Under the pieces are notes generated by a model. The model had not been told where the DNA came from. It did no database searches and was given only the letters and a program-made list of their open reading frames with translations. From Nannobrachium achirus (lineage: Eukaryota; Chordata; Actinopteri; Myctophiformes; Myctophidae): a DNA stretch of 64,000 bases. Below are positions 23,614-36,091 of this stretch, piece by piece. A program made the position numbers and the translations under genes. The stretch spans positions 33,555,382-33,619,381 of the forward strand of contig OY997645.1 in the NCBI GenBank assembly GCA_963921795.1, in the 5' to 3' direction. Within the stretch, counting starts at the first letter, position 1, and each line of letters begins with the position of its first letter.

Positions 23614-23915
23614 CAGTGGTTCCCAAACTTTTTAGCTCAAGACCGAAAAGAGAAATTAGTCTTTTGCCTGGGACCCAAACAAACTAATGAAAATTGCAGA
23701 TAGTTGTCTTGTGAGCTTGTAGATCAGCTATTTTTACTACTTCTTAAACATTTATTAGATTTTTTTATTGTATTTATTTATTCATGAAAATGTTTGCTTT
23801 TTGGCAATGTTTTTTGAAAATATTTTGAAGTAATAATAATTACAAACAAAATGCAGGAAACAACCCATAAAAAAGTGTCCGCGACCCACAAATGGGTCCC
23901 AACAGTGGCATAGAC
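23614..23915. mobile_element. hAT element, CAGTGGTTCCCAAACTTT family, decayed
   Basis: It begins CAGTGGTTCCCAAACTTTTT and ends in CGACCCACAAATGGGTCCCA, the subterminal sequence seen also at 52141-52165. The outermost right terminus is missing. One arm of the hairpin module (GAGCTTGTAGATCAGCTATT) lies at 23712-23735. Confidence 0.7.
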
Positions 23916-24547
23916 GGCTAGAGCTCAGAGGAAAAAGGATAGAGGTTCCAGGGGAGGGATGTAGGCCTACATTTGGCTTTGGGGTCCATGGGGGAGTGAC
24001 ATACGTAAAGACCCCCTCAGGAACCTAGACAGAAAGGATAGAAGAGCGTGAAGAAGGAAAAAGGGGCGTGCAATATATACAGAGCTCACTAACAGGAAGA
24101 CGTGGCTGGGTATGTATACGTATATGCCTTGCTGATTGTCATGAGGGCAGAGTTGTCATCTGACTTGTTTGACAGGTGTGTGTTACAGTAACAGGCAACG
24201 TGATCAGTATTGGTCTTCCCTCTTGAACTTCAGTTATACCAACTCCTTTCAAAAATGTAGGTCAACAATGCGTAAAAGAAACTGGGAAAAGCAAAGTACT
24301 GTAATGCAAAACAGCATGACACTTTACCACAATACAGCGTATTAGGATCTACATATCTATTCTACAAAACAAAATGTCTGAATCACACATATGCTTTGGC
24401 CACTCACTCCTAGCCTGGGGCCAGCCTATATACCAGCTAACTAACTGCATCCCCTCCTTGTTTTAACCATAGGTTTTAACATGTGTGGGGATGATGTATA
24501 GCTGTAGCTAGGCTAACTCACTCCTTCCCTGTTTTGGAAGAGAGTAA

Positions 24548-24824
<277 letters not shown>

Positions 24825-26181
24825 CCCTGAAATTACAGGGGACGCAAGGGAGCATGGGGAACCTCAGCCTTGGCTATACTCCTCACTAGCCAAGATAGCA
24901 TAGCTGTGGCTTACCACTCATATTCATGCCAAAGACCTAAAATACCAGCCAGTGGACCACTTTTATAAGCTTAACTCCATACACATTGGAGCCTAGGTAC
25001 TAAGTGGAAATGTATGTCTCACAAATATAGGCTAGCCTGCTCTAACTGTAATTGTGTCAACAAAACTGAGACCTATACCTTTTTTTAAAAACTTTTATAT
25101 TTGGATTGGAATTCCACTTTGCAACGTTTTTATTAAGAAAGAAAACATTTCCAGTAGTTTTAATGAGGATTATCCCCCCCCCCCTGCCCCTCAACAACTC
25201 AGTCTTGACCAGAATGCTATAAAAGCTCACATAGCCTCTAGTTAAAAATGTTGAAAAATATATGTGGGTATCAGTGACTCATTTTGTGTTATTACACAAA
25301 AACAGACGACGTTTGGGACGTTTTATTTTTTTTCCCCATTCAGGGCTCTATCCGTAACGTGTAATTTAAGATTTATTTCAGGTTAGTTATTTTCACATTT
25401 ATTTTCCAGGATACTGTCCTTTATTTCCTCTCAGCTGGTTTGTTTTGTTGTGTTTGTGCTAAAACAAAAATATCAGCTGTAATATGAAGCAGAATACTAC
25501 TCTCAGTGTTGCTTCCATGTGAAAAGAAAAAAGTGGTAGTCCTTGACTTGCATTGTTTGTCTCCAATGTTTATTTCCTCCTTCCTTTTGTTCCAAAAAGT
25601 CTGTTTTTCTGCTGTCACAGCTCATGGCATAAATCACCCGATGCTCAACCTCTCTTCACTGGTTTTCTCTACCTCAACTGAATTATAACGTCCAAACGAC
25701 CAGCTGCTCTCAAAACCGAGTTTACGTGTTGCACTGAGCTTAAAATAACTCCACTGTGTTCCAAAAAAGAAAAAAAGACACAAACAAAAAAGTTTCGTGG
25801 GCACTGGGCTTAGAATCAGAATTTAAGGGGCCTCTCATAATAAAACAAACAAACCAAATATGTATTAAATTGCTTGTTGCGTTTAATCTTTTCTTTTTTT
25901 ATTATTTCCCGTTCAGAAGGTGCTCTGATAATTAGCACAATCTCTTGTCTAGAGGTCCTGTGGTGAAGGTGTGTTGCTTATTAAGAGGGAGAGCAGAACA
26001 CACCAAGGGGCGGGTTCGGAACACACCAAGGGGCGGCTCAAACAAAAGTCTGGTTATCCAAGTTACAGTAAACCCCCCCTTGAAAACCCCACCATTGACT
26101 GTTGTTCAGTCTGGAAAAACACCATCTCATCTTCATATCAGAAGTACTTGAGCGATGCATAGCGCTCTAAAATTTGACCGA

Positions 26182-26475
<294 letters not shown>

Positions 26476-26550
26476 ATGTATGAGTACAGCCTCAACAGCT
26501 GCCATACTGATGGGTGGCCTACCTTCAAGTCGGCGCTGTTGAGCCGCCTA

Positions 26551-26700
26551 AAGCCTCTATCAGAGTCCAGGGTGAAGAGCTATTCACTTCACCGCGGTGT
26601 AGTTTTCTAGCTATCACCTAGAAATACATATCAAAGCCTAGGTGATAGCTAGGAAACTACAAGTGAATAGCCCTTCACCCTGGACTCTGATAGAGGCTTT
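26551..26700. mobile_element. Hairpin MITE of a tandem pair, unit 1
   Basis: Nearly its whole 150 bp is one inverted repeat. AAGCCTCTATCAGAGTCCAG pairs with CTGGACTCTGATAGAGGCTT, and CTAGCTATCACCTAG pairs with CTAGGTGATAGCTAG around a short loop (AAATACATATCAAAG). It directly abuts unit 2, sharing a TTAA at the joint (26698-26701). Confidence 0.85.
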
Positions 26701-26860
26701 AAGCCTCTATCAGAGTCCAGGGTGAAGAGCTATTCACTTCACCGCGGCATAGTTTTCTAGCTATCACCTAAAAATACATATCAAAGCCTAGGTGATAGCT
26801 AGGAAACTACAATGCGGTGAAGTGAATAGCTCTTCACCCTGGACTCTGATAGAGGCCTTA
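26701..26860. mobile_element. Hairpin MITE of a tandem pair, unit 2
   Basis: A 160-bp hairpin closely similar to unit 1. It retains GCGGTGAAGTGAATAGC in its right arm, which unit 1 has partly lost. It ends GAGGCCTTAA. TTAA at both ends suggests a TTAA-inserting family. Confidence 0.85.
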
Positions 26861-27586
26861 ACAGTTCTGCTGCCGTTGACATTCCTCACCGTCATTGAAA
26901 GGGTTAAAGTCAATCTTACTGTATATACAGTAAAGGTATAATTACTTACAAAAAAAAAAACCTTCCGGCCCTTCAAAAATAATAGCGGCGGCCTACGGAG
27001 GAAACGGCGCGGCACCAAGGCACCAAGCATCCCTTCAGATTAAGAGGCAGTAGATGTGTTAAGGCACTGCTCAGTCCCACTGGGTGGGATCTTTTCTTTT
27101 ACCAGGGACGGTGCACATTAATCAACATTTCAGTTTTCACATAAATGTAAATGAGTTAACAAAGAGCACATTTTCATCTGTAGTCCCTGAGCAGGTTGTT
27201 GAAATTGGTGATCATTACTCAACTATCAACTATCAATGCAGAACAATACAAGTAGACAAACAGAAGACAAAACAATCACAGTATATACCGGTATATATAT
27301 ATATATGGTGGGGCACTATAGAATAACTCTTGTTATTTTATGCTTTGTTATTCTATGCTTTATTATTCTATGCTTCATTCCATGGTGATCTATATTAATA
27401 TCCATTGCCAATGGAGAATCTGGTTAGACGCAATCTCTTTGTGTTTATTGCACTCGGGTCTAGCGAATGAAGTAATAGTGATTTTGATTTCCTTCCACTT
27501 TCCCCAAAAGCAATTTTGAGCCCCTTCCAAATGAATTCTTCTGGTATCAAACAATGATGTCTACTTGTTTGTGTATCTTCCCACAG

Positions 27587-27934
27587 ATGTGAGCTGTAAC
27601 CAGGTGGTGGTTCCAGAGAAAGTAAACGCAGTCCTGGGGAAGAACATCACACTAGGCTGCAGAATAGAGGTGGGCTCCAATCTCAGCCTGACGCAGAGCT
27701 CATGGGAACGGCGTCTGCCCTCGGGCCCCATCACCCTGGCCGTGTTCAATCCCCAGTTCGGCATTTCCATCTCCCAGGAGTACGCCAAACGCGTGTCCTT
27801 CCTGTCCCCCTCGGTGTATGATGCCACCATCATTCTGGAAGGAGTGGGCTTCGCAGACATTGGCTCCTACACTTGTAAAGTGGCCACGTTTCCTCTGGGC
27901 AACACGCAAGCGTCGACGACAGTTAACGTGTTCG
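27587..27934 (+). CDS. nectin3: nectin-3 coding exon 2 (Ig V domain)
   Basis: Acceptor TTCCCACAG, donor G|GTAAGG, phase 1 at both ends. It encodes residues 28-143, a V-set immunoglobulin domain. The core disulfide cysteines are Cys52 (ITLGC) and Cys124 (GSYTC), and the core tryptophan is Trp67. The family strand motif [16 protein letters not shown] near the end is very close to mammalian nectin-3 (CKAVTFPLGNAQSSTT) and less so to nectin-1 or -2. This domain mediates trans-dimerisation between cells. A possible N-glycosylation site is KNIT (47-49). This is the most diagnostic exon for assigning the gene to nectin-3. Confidence 0.95.
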
Positions 27935-28929
27935 GTAAGGAGTCGATCTGTGTACTCAAAAACTCAATGTCAATTCTCACATGACTGACATGTCATTTTG
28001 GGTTTCTCCCTTTTTTGTACAATGCATTTTGTGCAGACATCATGCTGAACAAGCAATACTATTTGTTTAATTACAGTGTTGAAACTAGTTGATCTGTGTC
28101 ATCTGTATCTTTAATTTTTCCATTTAGTTTAGTTATTTTCAGGATTATTTTCTCTAAATCGTTGACATGTTATCAGGTCTCCAAATGCCCCCCCCCCCCC
28201 CCCCACCCAAATGTTCATCTTTAAAACTCCATCCATGGTAACTTCCATTGTTTTTGTCTACCTTGTGTGACCCCTGCCTGCAGTGCACACCTGTAACTCT
28301 CACAGCCTCAATCACAGTTTGAGAACATTGTTGAGGGTGAGATTAGGCGTTGCACAGGTCGCCACTAAGTGTATGCGCCCTGGAGGGATCAGTTACTCCC
28401 CAAGCCCACAAGCTCTTGAATTACTACCTGGACAGAGGCCATTCACGTCTAAATCCCTGCATAGAACCCACGGCTGTGCACAAGTTGCTGCAGTGTAGTC
28501 CCGCTCACCTCGCTAATCTCCAAGTCACTCACACTTGACGAAATGCACTGCACTAGTAAGAATAGATGTTAGGGTGATAAGAAACTTCCCCTTAAATACC
28601 CTGGGTTGACACTTTTTAGATATACCGTGTTTAGTGCCGGAGGCCTCTTGGCAAAATGGGAGAGCTCTTCAGAGTTCTTTATAAATATTCATGTGGCTTT
28701 GCCTTTGCCTCAGTACACGCCGTATGTTACACTGATTTGCAGCCTTAATCTAAACAAAAACCACACACACAGAGGCAGGCCCTCATGCCTCACCGTTCCT
28801 AGCTTTTTGTCAAGTGGATTGCATAATTCATGGTGTATACACACCCAGAGTCATGTTCATATTTCACACAGTATGCACACATAAACCGCCTCTCTGTGAA
28901 CGTTGAAATCTGTTCTGTGGTCAGCATAT

Positions 28930-29161
28930 CGTCGTTGTCGGGTGGAAACCTCGTATCTCCAAGTTTCAAATGTGTACGTTCTTTCGCAAAGTAAAGCCCT
29001 GCTGCATCATACAAGGCCGTCGCACAAAAGTAGTGAAAACAGCCGACACAACGTGTTGTGTGCTTGTAGATCAGCTGTTTTCACTAGTTTAGTACATTTT
29101 TTAAATGATAAATGCAAAACGAACGGTTTTGGACATACAAGGTTTTCACCCGACAACGACG
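28930..29161. mobile_element. Stand-alone CGTCGTTGTCGGG-family DNA transposon
   Basis: Inverted repeats CGTCGTTGTCGGGTGGAAAC and the complement ending CCCGACAACGACG are flanked by ATAT on both sides (28926-28929, 29162-29165). The centre is the hairpin module (29031-29086), with the extended stem TAGTGAAAACAGC / GCTGTTTTCACTA. The same family is nested inside hAT copies at 10064 and 32006. Superfamily unassigned; a 4-bp duplication is indicated. Confidence 0.8.
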
Positions 29162-29845
29162 ATATGTTTCAGGACCTAATAGTGGTTGGTTAGACGTTGC
29201 TCTGAGGCTGTGCTGGGAGCTGGAGATTGCTCTGTAGGCAGTAGTTTCACATCGCCCTCCAGAGACTCAAGGGAAGCTCTGATGACTAATGAGAGCTACA
29301 TAGTGCTGCTGTGACAGCCACAGTGTCTGGGACCTCACAGAGTTCAATTACACCTTACTTTCTTCTCTCCTAGCAGCTCCAGTGGTGCGCATGAAAAAGA
29401 GTAGATGCCTCTGTAAAATTAGATTCTGATGTAATTAGATGTGATTACTTTAAATATATGTATTATTTTCCGCTGCATGGCAATTGAGTAATTAGATTAC
29501 TCCGTCCGTAAGGGGATGTTTCTTACACGGTGCGGGGCAATTATGAAGCCCTCAACTCAGCAATTTTGTGTTCCCACATCAGTGTCTCGTTCATCGCTGC
29601 CTTGTTTTAGGTTGACATGTGCCTTCTTCCTTGAGAGCATTTTATCTCCAGGGAAAAAGGATATTAATAGAGTCTCGATTTTGTAATGACTCAGCATTCC
29701 TAAAAATATGAGAAAAATGCAGCCATGCTATTTAAGAGCTCAGTGAATCAGTGAGTGTATGAGTTTGTATGGGTTATTCATGCAGTTCATTCATGCTGGG
29801 CATTTGTTTACATCCTGTCCATAATCGTTACCTTGAGTATTAGTT

Positions 29846-30590
29846 AAAGGAGCACTTCGCCTATTTCCTACCCATTGTCTATCCGTAATTGTACTCACCA
29901 ATGCTCATTATAAGATTACATCATTCCAGTCTACTTGTTTCAGAGGAGGGCAGAAACCTGCCTACCAATGAGCCAGGCTAATAGAAATAAGCCTTTATCT
30001 TCCTGGAAAGCTAGCATGCTAAGATAGAAGCCATTATTCTTGCATTAACAGTTTTACTGCCAGATTTATTATTTATGCATTGGGGCTGGTGCCAGCAAAA
30101 AGCAGCTTACCTTTGCCATGTTATAGAAAAAGATCTATTGATTATTTCCAAACGATTTCTTTTATTGGACCTATTATATGTGTACTTAAGCCAAGCTGGC
30201 GGCAGGGGGAAGCCTTATGCAAGGAATGGATTTCCGTCGTTCAGAGCATAGAAATGCATAATCTAGATCAGGTCCACAGAGAACAGCCAGGAAGTGAATT
30301 GGACATCATTGATGTTTACGTGTGGTGGAGATTTGAAAGCAGCATTACGGGAGATGTTTTTTTACTGTACACACCGCGCGACCTCTCATCAGCTTACAGT
30401 CATCAGACAAGGTGAAAGAACGGCCGTTCGTATTGGCAACGCGCCGCCGTCAAAATTGGGGCGAACGGGAACGTCCGAAGCAGTAAAAGAGTTAATGAAA
30501 AATAAAAAATAGTGATGGTGTCACTGGAAGGCAGGTTTCTGAACTGTCCATAGTCTTCCTCTGAGATGCAGTAGACAGAAATGGTCGCTT
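29846..30590. mobile_element. Possible long-inverted-repeat element, poorly defined
   Basis: A segment at 29926-29972 (GTCTACT...CAGAGGA...CAGAAACCTGCCT) pairs with the complement at 30525-30573. It starts near TTAAAGGAGCACTTCGCC. The ends and target duplication could not be fixed. Confidence 0.35.
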
Positions 30591-30917
30591 TTTTTCTAGT
30601 TTATGAAACCCACAGACAGACCACTTGTCTTCCACTTATTTTTTATTTATTAAAAAATAGCAGATGCATTGTGAGTGTGTGGATCGCTAATGTTGCTACT
30701 TTTTTGACACTGGTATGATGAAGTAGGGAATTTATTTACAAAAAAACAAATTGTTGAATATGGAGATACAATCTTTCTGCCTGACAGCAACAATAGAACT
30801 TGTCCAAAGCTATAAAAAGAAAAAAAGAAGCATAACGTTTCTGGCAATTATGGACACATTTGACAGAGGCTCATATACATGTACACGTATGACTCGCTCA
30901 CTCATTTGTCACTAGAT

Positions 30918-31378
30918 CAGGGGTCTTTGACGTTTTCAGGCCAAGGACCCTTAGTCGAGAGAGAGATGAAGTAGGGAAACCCACAACCTTTTCATAGATC
31001 CCATATAGTTTCATCGTTTGACAGCACAATCATCAGTGTATTTTGGATTCATGTAAATTTATATTTTCAGATATTTAACCACTTGAACCGTCAATACTTA
31101 ATTAACTATACCTTTCACTCTGTACAGTACTTGGTCTGCTCTTTTTCTCCTCTACACGAAAGCTCTTTGCCGAAAATAGCCGATCTACAAGCTCTGCTAT
31201 CTACAAGCTTCTAGATCTGCTATTTTTGGCTAAAGTTCTCCGAATATGGACGCTAGGGTTCAAGTGGTTAATACAAAAAAAGGGGAAAAAAGGTTCTATC
31301 ACACAAAGATTTGGAGGACCCCCTGTAGTAACTCTGGGGACCCCCTAGGGGCCCCGGACCCCCTGTTGAAGACCCATG
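30918..31378. mobile_element. Composite hAT element, GGGTCTTCAACG family, copy 2
   Basis: Starts CAGGGGTCTTTGACG and ends GTTGAAGACCCATG. The flanks are CACTAGAT (30910-30917) and CACTATAT (31379-31386), a 7/8 match supporting hAT insertion. It carries the nested TTAA element at 31075-31271. Confidence 0.85.
31075..31271. mobile_element. TTAA-type MITE nested in hAT, copy 2
   Basis: TTAACCACTTGAACC at the left and GGTTCAAGTGGTTAA at the right are perfect inverted repeats including TTAA. It contains a hairpin module at 31169-31230 whose tip has degenerated. Confidence 0.85.
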
Positions 31379-32005
31379 CACTATATTCATGCAAACCACC
31401 CCAAAGCACTTAATCATGACCCAAGCAGTTCTGGAGGAATTGAGCTTCATCGAGCCAAAGGTCCCCACCCTTAAACAACAGGAAGGAACTAGAGCAGGAA
31501 ATATACTAACATTGATACTGCAAGAATTAGAATGACCTTTTGTTTTGAACTGCTGCCAAGTCAGTGGGAAAGCAAATGTGCAGCGACAACAAAAAACCCA
31601 CAAACAGTGATTAAAGAAGGTGTATTCATATATGATGGTATTATTTGGACTAATAATACAGCATATTCCTCAAATACTCTCCAAGCCTTAGAATTGCATG
31701 TCATCTGGCCATAAATAGCTTGATTCACTCTTTTTTTTTTTTTTTTCGAACAAATACTCTGCTTATTGGAGTCAGCCTGATATGCTGAGTCATGATATTG
31801 AATGAATCAGTTGCATAACAACTAAAAAGAGGTGCACACTGTATGGAGATTTGTGTTACCCATCGCTATATGACACCACAGTCCCAATAGACTAATAAAT
31901 AGACCCAATATGAATCACCTGGACACTTTGAAATAACACAATGGGTATACCGGTATGCTGTGTACCTTTGGTGCAAGTTATAGTAACAAAATCCAGACCA
32001 TCCAG

Positions 32006-32549
32006 CAGGGACATGCTGGGCCCCTGATTCAGCCCGGGAAAAAGAGTTGGAGAGGCCCTCATTGCGCGCTATAGAGAGAGAGATCTCTCTCTATAGCGCT
32101 GCTGCTACTCAAAGATTTGCCATTTCAGATCATGACAAGTGACAAGCCAGTGGGCCAGTTATTGTACATGAGTTATATTTCGTCATTGTCGGGTGGAAAC
32201 CTTGTATGTCCAAAACCGTTTGTTTTGTATTTATCATTTAAAAAATGATTTAAACTAGTGAGAACAGCCGATCTACAAGCACACAACGCCTCGCATCATC
32301 GCGAGGCGTTGTGTGCTTGTAGATCTGTGGTTTTCACTACTTTTGTGCAACGGCCTTGTATGATGAAGCAGGGCTTTGCTTTGCGAAAAAATTTAACTTG
32401 GAGATACAAGGTTTCTGTCCGACAGTGACGATTTACTTTGTTGGTCGCCCAGCCCCCAAAATGGAACGAAGGCCGACATTTTATTAAAATGTTTTCCTAA
32501 TGGCCGGCCGGGAGTTGTCCCGCTTTTCCCAATGACCAGCACGTCCCTG
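32006..32549. mobile_element. Non-autonomous hAT element, CAGGGACGTGCTGG family, copy 2
   Basis: Starts CAGGGACATGCTGGGCC and ends CCAGCACGTCCCTG. The perfect 8-bp duplication CCATCCAG lies at 31998-32005 and 32550-32557. It contains the complete nested element at 32181-32430 and shares the GAGAGATCTCTC subterminal hairpin with copy 1. Confidence 0.93.
32181..32430. mobile_element. CGTCGTTGTCGGG-family element nested in hAT
   Basis: Termini CGTCATTGTCGGGTGG and GTCCGACAGTGACG are inverted. The 4 bp on each side are ATTT (32177-32180 and 32431-32434) in direct orientation. That asymmetry shows a true 4-bp target duplication rather than longer inverted ends. The hairpin module at 32256-32339 has the best-preserved tip of this type, CACAACGCCTCGC / GCGAGGCGTTGTG. 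Confidence 0.82.
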
Positions 32550-34995
32550 CCATCCAGTCAAGGGTGATAACCCTTCACTACCCAGGTAAATCCTATACAG
32601 ATACTGTAGTTTTTCCCCCCACTCTTGCTGCATTAGTGCTCTGTATGCATAAGTGGAACAGAGTGTTGCTGGGTGGGAACGGGCCCATGCCGGCAGTTGG
32701 CTGTCTGACGGGAAATCGTTACTCTCTCCACTCCACAAAATAAGAGCCAATGTCCTCCGCACCCTCCCTCCCTGACAGCTCCTCCAAATTAACACGTTCC
32801 TTTGATTTGGTTATTCTAGTGTGGGCCTCCAGTCCAGACACAGAAGAGCTACTGTGTGGGGTTTGTCGCAGGGCTCGGGGAGAGAGGGGCCGAGAAAAGC
32901 GGGGTAAAGAATGCGAGGCCAGGCGTCTGCGGGCGGCAGCCCTGCCCCCCTGCGGGGCAGCACAGGAGACTCCAAAGTTATTTTCGGCACGCAGGGGTGT
33001 CAGAGGTTATGAAGATTTGTTGTTGTGCCTTCTTTGCCCAGCTGTTGAGGATGGGGGGGTGGGGGGGGGCATGTGTCGCGAGGTGACAGCCTTGTCTCGG
33101 AGATTCGGTTGATGTGTGCGCGCGCCCCACATTTTAAGACACTGTTACAGTTAAGTGGAGCAACTGTTTGTGCTGCCGTAAGAGGCAGAGAGACGTGGAG
33201 GGAGGGTGCGGGGGTGGAGGCGGTCGGTAGACGTAGACTGGAGGTGGGGTGTGCCACGGGAAGACAGGACAGGGGAAAAAGGGAAAGCCCAGGGAAGTGG
33301 CCTAATGATGGAAAAGAATGAAAGCCTACACCCGACGTTCTGGATGTAACCTGTAGCCAGCGTTGGACTCAAATGTGCTTTTCAGCCTCTCTATTGTTGC
33401 CTCCTCCTCTCCTCTTTTCCCCCCGCTTCCCTTAGGACCACTCTCTTCACTGCACTGCACTGCAAGATCTCTGCCAAACCTTCCCAGTCAGTGCTGCTTA
33501 GAGGTCATGATCGTGAAAGTGTCACATCGGTTTTTAAAGTTGAGGCCAGCAGAATTGCTGCTCTGTTTTTACGCAACAGGTAGAGAGAGGGGCTGTGTTA
33601 CATCAGCCACTTCCTTCTCACATGGATCTGTTATGCCTTCCTATTGAAAGAATCTGTGTTACCCCCCCCCCCCCCCAACCCCCCCCCCAGTTATTCCGAG
33701 TCTTTCTCAGGAAGCCAATGTAACATTACCCTGGCTCTATAGCACTGAAACGCGCACAGTAACCCTACTCCTCAGTTCACAACACCACACAATCAAATAC
33801 AGACACACCACAGCACATGACAGCATGACTTGACTGTTATTGCCAATGCCCACCATATTGAGTAGTTTTCCAGAAATCCAATGCATAGCTCATGCACTGT
33901 AGCCTTTTAGAAACGTCAGAATCCATTAAGAGGGGGCGTTTTTACTGGTGCTTTTTGTTACGTTTGAAGAAGACAAAGTAATACAGTGCAGCTCAAGTTT
34001 ATAGAGATGTTTCACCATATCCATTAAGAGCGAGCCAACGTTTCTGTTCAATATTACTCTTTCACAAACACACTGCATCTTTGACGTATAGGGGCACAAC
34101 AATGAACACAGCCAAGTCCCCAGTGAAGTGCTCCTATGTGATCAAATGGCATGGTTCATTAATTTTTAATAAATATCAATTCAATAGGGGAAATCAATCT
34201 AGTGTTTCTGACAGCTAAGTGTACCGAGGCCACTTCCTTCTGTCCATAGTCTCGTCCTTGTTTTATGATAGCTATTATTTATTCATATACATATACAAGA
34301 GATCAATATTCATTTTGTAATCTATTCTACATTCGGTCGTTCCCATCTGTCAGTCGCTGCGCCATTACCCATCTCTCTCTCTCCCTCTCTCCTCCACTTC
34401 CACCTCTGTTTTAGGCCTAATCGCAATTATTTGAGTTAATCGCAATACTTTTGCATAATTGTCATAATTGTTTCAATGTTGAAATATTTCCATGCATTTT
34501 CAAACATTATTCAAAAATAGCTTAAATAGCTGATCTACAAGTTTACAACGTGTTTTTTTTTAGTATAAAATGATTTAAGTTTTGTTATTTAAATTAATTA
34601 AAAGTTAAAGTTATTTGTCAAGGTTTTTTGTCTTGTTAGTTTATATATTTATTATGTTTGTTTATAGGTTAATAAGGATAGGCATTAATAAGCTACAAGC
34701 TTCTGCCTATACCATTTCGATCAGGTTAAAAGAAAAGAATATTCTTATAATGTCTCACTAAAAATATCTAAATAAACCATTCATCATCATCATCACATCT
34801 GCCCTGTGGAATGTTTGATTGTGCAAGCCTAAAAGCCAATCTTTTTATTCATATGTTCCAATGTCCAATGCCAAAAAACACAATTAAATCGTTAATCTAT
34901 CTGTGTGACAATTCATCGCCAACTTAAGAAGCCGTTAAGGCCGGGAACGCATAATTACGCATTATTACTTTAACCATTATTTTATGCTTTAACTA

Positions 34996-35049
34996 TAAAA
35001 AAATAGCAGATATATAAGCTCACAGCGAGCTTGTAGATCTGCTATTTTT
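34996..35049. repeat. Palindromic hairpin module, short-tip copy
   Basis: AAAAATAGCAGATATATAAG-type left arm and GAGCTTGTAGATCTGCTATT right arm with almost no tip. It lies downstream of TTAAGGCCGGGAACGCATAA (34935 on), a left end related to the TTAACCCATTTAGGCC element at 41180. Confidence 0.75.
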
Positions 35050-35173
35050 GTTTTTGTTATTTTTTGTTCAAATCTTTAAATACAGTACTTTTGCTTCGGG
35101 GGGGGGGGGGGGGGTCCTTAGAACAAAATATTTTGTGAAGGGGGTCGGCGGTCAAATACATATATTTCTAGGG

Positions 35174-35591
35174 CAGGGGTCTTCAATGTTTTCAGGCCAA
35201 GGACCCCTGAAGCAGGGACCCCCACCACCAGTTCATAGATTCCATATAGTTTCATCATTTGGCAGCACAATCATCAGTGTATTTTGGATTCATGACATGT
35301 CAATTTGTGTTTTTAACCACTTGAACCGTCAATACTTAATAAACTTGATCTTTCACTCTGTACTTACTTAGTCTGCTCTTTTTCCCCTCTACACCAAACC
35401 TCTTTGGTGTATATAGCCGATCTACAAGCTCACAATGGTGAGCTTGTAGATCTGCTATTTTTGGCTTAAGTTCTCAGAATATGGACACTAGGGTTCAAGT
35501 GGTTAATATAAAAAAGGAGAAAAAAAGAATTCCATCTCTCAAAGATTTGGAGGACCCCCTGTAGTAACTCTGGGGACCGCCTGTTGAAGAC
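35174..35591. mobile_element. Composite hAT element, GGGTCTTCAACG family, copy 3 (right end damaged)
   Basis: Left end CAGGGGTCTTCAATG; the right end stops at CTGTTGAAGAC without the final bases. It carries the nested TTAA element at 35313-35506, flanked by TTAA on both sides, with the hairpin module at 35411-35462 having a very short tip. It ends only about 70 nt before the exon 3 acceptor. Confidence 0.8.
35313..35506. mobile_element. TTAA-type MITE nested in hAT, copy 3
   Basis: TTAACCACTTGAACC / GGTTCAAGTGGTTAA, perfect inverted ends. It sits at the same internal position of the host hAT as the copies at 19195 and 31075. Confidence 0.85.
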
Positions 35592-35661
35592 ATTGACATT
35601 TAAAAAGTATTTTTCAGGCCTATAAATGAGTTCATATTGACTCTTGTCCTCTCTCCCACAG

Positions 35662-35961
35662 TGGAGCCCAAGGTCTACGTGTCAGCGGGCCCCGCCTCGC
35701 TGGTGGACGGGGGCAACGAGACGGTGGTGGCCACCTGTATAGCGGAGCGCGGCCGGCCCACCGCCCAGGTGTCCTGGGAGACGGAGCTGTCCGGGCGCTC
35801 GGAGGCGGTGACCCACGACGAGCCCAACGGCACCACCACCACCCAGGTGCGCTACATGTGGTCGCCCCGGAGCCACGCCCAGGGACAGACGCTCACCTGT
35901 GTGGTGCGCCACCCGGCCCTGCTGACCGAGTTCCGCATACCTTTCGTGCTCAACGTGCAGT
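35662..35961 (+). CDS. nectin3: nectin-3 coding exon 3 (first Ig C domain)
   Basis: Acceptor CTCCCACAG, donor T|GTGAGT. It encodes residues 144-243: [20 protein letters not shown] and onward, with Cys169, Trp182 and Cys223 forming the Ig core. The stretch [15 protein letters not shown] is close to mammalian nectin-3 (LIDGGNETVAAICIA). NGT (199-201) and NET (162-164) are potential N-glycosylation sites. The exon is markedly GC-rich compared with its AT-rich introns. The second nectin Ig domain supports cis-dimerisation. Confidence 0.95.
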
Positions 35962-36013
35962 GTGAGTGTTCTGGTCCAAGACTCCCAAGAACCAACGTGT
36001 CATACCTCTACAT

Positions 36014-36089
36014 CAGTGGTTCTCAACCTGTGGGTCAGGACCCCCAGGGGGGTCCCCAGGGGTATATGCATATGATATGTGTATCGGAT
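36014..36089. mobile_element. hAT left end, CAGTGGTTCTCAACC type, truncated
   Basis: CAGTGGTTCTCAACCTGTGG followed by GTCAGGACCCCC starts 52 nt after the exon 3 donor and is preceded by CTCTACAT. No matching right end was found. The 8-mer CTCTACAT recurs at 36440, 36704 and 36728. Confidence 0.55.
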
Positions 36090-36091
36090 AT

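Larger units (their letters stand above)
27935..35661 (+). other. nectin3: nectin-3 intron 2 (7.7 kb)
   Basis: GTAAGG to CTCCCACAG. It holds a poly-C tract (28188-28204) and the elements at 28930-29161, 29846-30590, 30918-31378, 32006-32549 and 35174-35591. Between 32560 and 34400 there is GC-richer sequence (32900-33260), a poly-C tract (33661-33689) and no recognised exon. A segment at 34412-34560 resembles the left part of the TAGGGCTGTCAC hAT at 39923 (AATCGCAATTATTTGAG shared). Confidence 0.7.

Noticed and set aside
29846-30590. Autonomous transposon with coding region
   Set aside because: Inverted segments exist, but the frames inside (about 110 codons at most) show no transposase motif.
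32750-33320. Cluster of GC-rich open frames in intron 2
   Set aside because: Frames on both strands result from base composition; no domain, and nectin-3 exons 2 and 3 already join in phase.
35682-35912. Minus-strand frame opposite nectin-3 exon 3
   Set aside because: Shadow of the real exon.
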